DNA from: Bacteroidota bacterium
GTDB lineage: Bacteria; Bacteroidota; Bacteroidia; Chitinophagales; Chitinophagaceae
DNA length: 54,545 nucleotides
Assembly (NCBI GenBank): GCA_029555415.1
Contig: JAKPSI010000056.1
Location: 1 to 54,545, forward strand
Direction: 5' to 3'
Each line of letters opens with the position of its first letter. Within the stretch, counting starts at the first letter, position 1. Made by a program: the position numbers and the translations under genes. Below, one piece after another: positions 50,940 through 54,545 of the stretch. Below the pieces are notes generated by a model that was not told where the DNA came from, made no database searches, and saw only the letters and a program-made list of their open reading frames with translations.

Positions 50940-51653
50940 TCAGGGGTGACAAACCACTGGCTGTCCCGGTGCACCCGGCAGCAAAGGACTGATGAAGGGG
51001 ATACCCAGATTCATGCCCCGGAGTATCAGCACCAATCCCATCAATGTGATGAAGAACGGCACCGCTTTTCTAAGGTTACTTCTCCATTCAATACTGAGGG
51101 CACGTCCCGCATAAGCCACGCCCATCATGGCAGGGATCGTACCGGCACCAAACGCAGCCATGAATATCGTGCTTTCGGGGATCGTTGAGAAGGAGAGCGT
51201 TGTGGCCAAAGCGATATAAACCATACCACATGGCAGGAGTCCGTTTGCCATGCCCAGTGCCATAAAACCAGCCGGTCCTTTAGCCGTTCTCAGTAATCTT
51301 CCGATCAGTTTTTGGACGGGCGTATACAAACGGTTCACAAATGAAAAATGCAAACTGTGCTTTTGCAGGAAATACAACACCGCCATTATGAGTACAACTA
51401 TACCCAGTACGATCGAGAACCATTGCTGAAATCCTGCCAGATACATTCTTCTTCCCGCAAGCCCGAACAGGAGTCCGATTGCAGCATATGTAAATGTCCT
51501 GCCCAGCTGATACAGGAATAAGGAGAAGAATTTTCTGAATGCTGTCATCTGACCCGTAGGCAATGCCAGGCTCAATGGTCCGCACATGCCCACACAGTGG
51601 AGACTCCCCGCTGCACCCAGCGTAAATCCTGCTATGATAACAGGGAGGAGCAT
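50940..51653 (-). CDS. SafE/TauE-type (UreH-like) membrane protein of the cbb3 cluster
   Basis: The 237-residue product has about six helices and opens with AGFTLGAAGSLHCVGMCGPLSLAL, the signature of the short SafE/DsbD-like family often encoded after ccoGH. These proteins are thought to help copper handling for cbb3 oxidase assembly. ATG 51653 was chosen over a TTG one codon upstream; it shares a base with the fixH stop (TGATG). A conserved Cys-x3-Cys (CVGMC) might bind copper. Confidence 0.8.
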   Translation of the reverse strand: MLLPVIIAGFTLGAAGSLHCVGMCGPLSLALPTGQMTAFRKFFSLFLYQLGRTFTYAAIGLLFGLAGRRMYLAGFQQWFSIVLGIVVLIMAVLYFLQKHSLHFSFVNRLYTPVQKLIGRLLRTAKGPAGFMALGMANGLLPCGMVYIALATTLSFSTIPESTIFMAAFGAGTIPAMMGVAYAGRALSIEWRSNLRKAVPFFITLMGLVLILRGMNLGIPFISPLLPGAPGQPVVCHP

Positions 51654-52072
51654 CAATGAACGGTTAAGGTCTTTTCTGCGTAGTATTCCTTGCCTTCATG
51701 ATTCCAGTTCACTTTCACGGTGTAATTACCCGGTAACACATCAGTTGAAGAGGTCAGGGAAGAAAGGCTCATTTGTTTATCGCGCGTAGCATCATATGCG
51801 CAGTAGAACCAGACGTTACCGGTCACAGTAGTGGATACGGTATCACCCGGCAGCTGAAGCGTAATGTGCTTGCCATCCTGGCTGAAAGCTACATCACCGG
51901 TCAGCGCGTTGGCGCGATGAGTGCCATCGATCACCTGCTGATAACGAAGCTCCTTATTGTAATAATCGGATTCAACCAGCTCAAAATTAGTGTTGAAAGA
52001 ACGGTACACCATGTACCCGATCATGCCTCCGAAAAGGATGAACACAATGAGAATTTTGTAACCCCAGTTCAT
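51653..52072 (-). CDS. FixH/CcoH-family protein
   Basis: This 139-residue protein has one N-terminal transmembrane helix (about 5-24) and a periplasmic beta-rich domain (GDVAFSQDGKHITLQLPG ... GNYTVKVNWNHEGKEYYAEKTL), matching FixH. CcoH/FixH is needed for stable cbb3 oxidase assembly. It lies 25 nt after ccoG and overlaps the next gene. Confidence 0.85.
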   Translation of the reverse strand: MNWGYKILIVFILFGGMIGYMVYRSFNTNFELVESDYYNKELRYQQVIDGTHRANALTGDVAFSQDGKHITLQLPGDTVSTTVTGNVWFYCAYDATRDKQMSLSSLTSSTDVLPGNYTVKVNWNHEGKEYYAEKTLTVH

Positions 52073-52097
52073 GGCTATAGTTTTAAAGGTTTTTGTT

Positions 52098-53534
52098 TCA
52101 GAACCGCGTGAACGGTCCCATGAAATTGGTCTGCATCTCCGCGATCTTCTTATCCTTATCGTCGTACAGTCCTATCTTGAGATTCATTTTTCTTTTGCTG
52201 ATATGGTTCTTTGGAAGGATGACAAAGAATGAACCGCTTGCTTGCGCCTCCTTATTTACAAAGATACTTTGTCCGTCAACCTCCAGGATCTGCCCCGGAG
52301 CATTTTCCAGTTTTAAATGCAGATGTGTTTCCTTGATGGTCTTATTGATGATCTTGATCGTATACAGGTTGGAAATGGAATCGGTTCCGCGTTCCTGGTA
52401 TACAGGATTCGTTGCGACACGGATAATAGCACCGCCTACATCTGTACGGGTTACCAGCAGGAATGTAAGCAGTCCTGCCAGGATGGTCAGCACCACCGTA
52501 TAGAATTTCATCCTGCCGGTGTAATGCAGCCGTTCTTTATTCGCGATACCATTCTCTGAAGCATATCTGATCAAACCACGCTCACGGCCCACCGCGTCCA
52601 TCATCCGGTCACAGGCATCGATACAAGCCGTACAGCCTACGCATTCCATTTGTGTGCCGTTACGGATGTCGATACCCGTCGGGCATACTTTCACGCATTG
52701 ATAACAATCGATGCAATCACCATGATCAGTAGTTACATCCTTCGTGAATTTTCCACGGGGTTCCCCTCTTTTATAGTCATACGCGACCAGCATGGAGTTG
52801 CGGTCGAGCAGTACACTTTGTAATCTGCCGTAAGGACAGATCACGGTACAGACCTGTTCCCTGAAATAAGCGTATACGCCATAGAACACGCCGGAGAAGA
52901 TCAGAATAGCGCTGAAGCCGCCAATATGGTTGCTCACCGGTTCGCTGATGATGTGTTTCAGCTCGTCCATACCGATGATATAGGCAAGGAAGAAATTGGC
53001 GGTGATGAAAGCGAGTAAATAGAAAGCCAGATGCTTCGTCAGCTTGATCCGGATCTTGCGTGCACTCCATGGAGCTTTGCTGAGCAGTCGTTGTTCCGTA
53101 GCATCCCCTTCGATCAGATACTCCACTTTGCGGAACAGCATTTCCATGAAATTCGTTTGAGGGCAAACCCATCCGCAGAACAAACGGCCGAAAGCTGCCG
53201 TGAAAAGAACGATGAACACGATGAAGGTGATCATCGTTACCCCGAAGATGAAGAAATCCTGCGGCCAGAAGATCTTCCCGAAAATGATGAATTTGGCATC
53301 GGGGATGTTGAACATGAAAAGCGGCCTTTCATGCCACTTGAAGAATGGCAGGGCGAAAAAAAGGAGAAAGAAACCGAGACTCAGCAGTGTACGAATGTTG
53401 TAGAATCTCCCTTTGGGTTTCTGAGCGAACACCCATTTTCTTTTTCCTTTTTTATCGACCGTTGCCAAATGATCCCGGAATGACTCATCGTGGAAATCTT
53501 CTGCTTTCAATCCTCCGGGTGTATTCGTTTTCAT
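52098..53534 (-). CDS. ccoG: cbb3 oxidase assembly ferredoxin-like protein CcoG
   Basis: This 478-residue membrane protein has about five helices, with paired Cys motifs FCGWVCPQ (Cys120, Cys124) and CTVICPYGR (Cys229, Cys233) and two 4Fe-4S clusters (CIDCYQCVKVC at 274-284 and CVGCTACIDAC at 298-308), followed by an Ig-like periplasmic domain. CcoG (RdxA/FixG) reduces Cu(II) for cbb3 oxidase assembly. It is 17 nt after ccoP in the same direction. Confidence 0.93.
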   Translation of the reverse strand: MKTNTPGGLKAEDFHDESFRDHLATVDKKGKRKWVFAQKPKGRFYNIRTLLSLGFFLLFFALPFFKWHERPLFMFNIPDAKFIIFGKIFWPQDFFIFGVTMITFIVFIVLFTAAFGRLFCGWVCPQTNFMEMLFRKVEYLIEGDATEQRLLSKAPWSARKIRIKLTKHLAFYLLAFITANFFLAYIIGMDELKHIISEPVSNHIGGFSAILIFSGVFYGVYAYFREQVCTVICPYGRLQSVLLDRNSMLVAYDYKRGEPRGKFTKDVTTDHGDCIDCYQCVKVCPTGIDIRNGTQMECVGCTACIDACDRMMDAVGRERGLIRYASENGIANKERLHYTGRMKFYTVVLTILAGLLTFLLVTRTDVGGAIIRVATNPVYQERGTDSISNLYTIKIINKTIKETHLHLKLENAPGQILEVDGQSIFVNKEAQASGSFFVILPKNHISKRKMNLKIGLYDDKDKKIAEMQTNFMGPFTRF

Positions 53535-53551
53535 AGTAATGATATGAACTG

Positions 53552-54545
53552 TTATTTACCTGCGGTTTTAACTGTGTCTTTTTTCACACCTGCTGAATCT
53601 GCAGCGGCTGCAGGTACTGCTTCAACATACAGTGCCCCGTCAGGTGCTTTTTTCACTGCAGGATTACTGCCTTTCAGTGATTTTACATAGCTGGCCAGTT
53701 GTGCGATCTGTTTGGGATTGAAACGGCTTCTCCATTCCTGCATACCCTTACCATCCACACCATATTTGATCGTTGTGAAGATGTTCTTGATGCTGCCACC
53801 ATGGATCCAGTAATCATCGGTCAGGTTAGGGCCTACACCGGGGTTGCCGGCAACCATACCACTGCCGTCCATACCATGACAGGTATTGCATAATCCGGGC
53901 TCCTGGAAGATCTTCTTACCAGCTGCCTGATCTTCTGCACCCAGCATGACCACAGTATTCTCATCCACCGCGTCACCTTTAGCTTTGATGTATTCCTGGA
54001 TCTTTGCTTCAGCTTTTGCAACAGAAGTTTCGAATTCTTCCTTGCTCAAAGGAGCGGTATGTGATACGTGGAAACGCCAGAGATAGATACCCGCAAAGAT
54101 GATCGTAATGTAGAATCCATACAACCACCAGGGCGGAAGGCGGTTATCCAGTTCGCGGATACCATCGTAATCGTGTCCCAGATCGATATCAGCTTCCTGA
54201 TCAACAGGCCTGAATTTATTGATCGCGTTCCACCAGTTGTAGGAAGGTTTCTTCGGAACCACCACACCTGCTTCCGCAGTTGCTTTTTCCCTTTCACCTT
54301 TGATCAGGAATTTGATGTTCACCAGTAATGCAAGGATGATGAACAGTTCCAGGAAGATCACGCTGATCAGGATATAGAACGTAGTGCTGGATAAACCTCC
54401 GATCACATCGGATGCGGGCGCTGCATCAGCAGGAGCAGGCGTGCCCTGAGCCATCACACTGCTGCCGAAAAGCAGCAGACCCGTGATGATCACGGCTGCC
54501 ATCGCGGTCTGATTTCCGGCCTTTTTCTTTTTCAGACGGATATCG
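53552..54545 (-). CDS. ccoP: cbb3 oxidase cytochrome c subunit, CcoP-like (5' end open at window edge)
   Basis: The frame is open to the right edge; an internal ATG at 54502 gives 316 residues, but the upstream codons (RLKKKKAGNQTA) look like the basic start of a signal peptide, so the true start is probably outside. The product has a signal-like helix, a second helix (about 42-62), a third (about 126-143), and one haem motif CNTCH (205-209 from that ATG). Standard CcoP has two haem motifs; here only one is seen. A Pro/Ala-rich C-tail follows. It belongs to the electron-entry subunit of a cbb3 oxidase whose ccoN is beyond the window. Confidence 0.85.
   Translation of the reverse strand, partial: DIRLKKKKAGNQTAMAAVIITGLLLFGSSVMAQGTPAPADAAPASDVIGGLSSTTFYILISVIFLELFIILALLVNIKFLIKGEREKATAEAGVVVPKKPSYNWWNAINKFRPVDQEADIDLGHDYDGIRELDNRLPPWWLYGFYITIIFAGIYLWRFHVSHTAPLSKEEFETSVAKAEAKIQEYIKAKGDAVDENTVVMLGAEDQAAGKKIFQEPGLCNTCHGMDGSGMVAGNPGVGPNLTDDYWIHGGSIKNIFTTIKYGVDGKGMQEWRSRFNPKQIAQLASYVKSLKGSNPAVKKAPDGALYVEAVPAAAADSAGVKKDTVKTAGK

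Noticed and set aside
1-54545. tRNA or rRNA genes
   Set aside because: No cloverleaf with TTC-containing T-loop and no rRNA-like segment was found in the intergenic regions by reading; a tRNAscan-SE run would settle it.

Overview
The window reads as chromosome of a Bacteroidota bacterium, most likely of the Chitinophagaceae type. The reasons are a PorP/SprF type IX secretion protein, the Bacteroidota -7 promoter box TAnnTTTG at several gene starts, an arginine pathway built on the succinyl/acetyl-ornithine transcarbamylase branch, a Sec-type (clade II) nitrous oxide reductase, and families such as DUF4288, DUF5916 and sortilin-like BNR proteins. Taxonomy is inferred from gene content only. 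No rRNA, tRNA, CRISPR array, transposase or phage gene was recognised.

Positions 1-9040 (minus strand) hold one arginine biosynthesis operon: GNAT acyltransferase, argG, argC, a DUF1343/NamZ-like protein, argD, argF', argB, argE and argH, which is cut by the window edge. Coding junctions are tight, down to 1-4 nt overlaps. A leader of about 240 nt precedes the operon. It contains an unannotated 39-codon ORF ending in Pro-Arg-Pro-Arg-Arg-Gly-Phe, two hairpins, a second 23-codon ORF, and a good Bacteroidota promoter: a candidate arginine-sensing leader. A 160-bp element made of inverted octanucleotide arrays separates argE from argH.

Positions 9099-26975 are mostly housekeeping and envelope genes: an RsmI-like methylase, an EI24 membrane protein, 3-methyladenine glycosylase, a dicarboxylate symporter, PorP, upp and anmK with interlocked divergent promoters, a PGM1-related ATP-grasp ligase, tandem small membrane proteins, a LytTR two-component pair, adenine deaminase and two LolA-like proteins. 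Most larger gaps carry a family of heptanucleotide-periodic repeats.

Positions 27055-39788 encode two large secreted sortilin/BNR proteins, a fatty acid desaturase, a Tat-exported GH109-like oxidoreductase, a DUF5916 outer-membrane protein, trmD and a small lipoprotein.

Positions 39888-48200 form a clade II nitrous oxide reduction cluster on the minus strand: cytochrome c, nosZ, fasciclin lipoprotein, a membrane-NosL fusion, nosD, nosF, nosY and ric. A divergent NsrR/IscR-like Rrf2 regulator faces it. The shared promoter region has two Fnr/Dnr-type dyads, each centred exactly 33 bp from the centre of one of the two divergent -7 boxes, plus a third dyad just inside the nos transcript. A second ric gene at 48532 has the same dyad at nearly the same spacing, followed by a PAS sensor kinase. 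Positions 50940-54545 carry the end of a cbb3 oxidase cluster (ccoP, ccoG, fixH, a SafE-family protein). Together this right-hand third looks like a low-oxygen/NO-responsive respiratory island.
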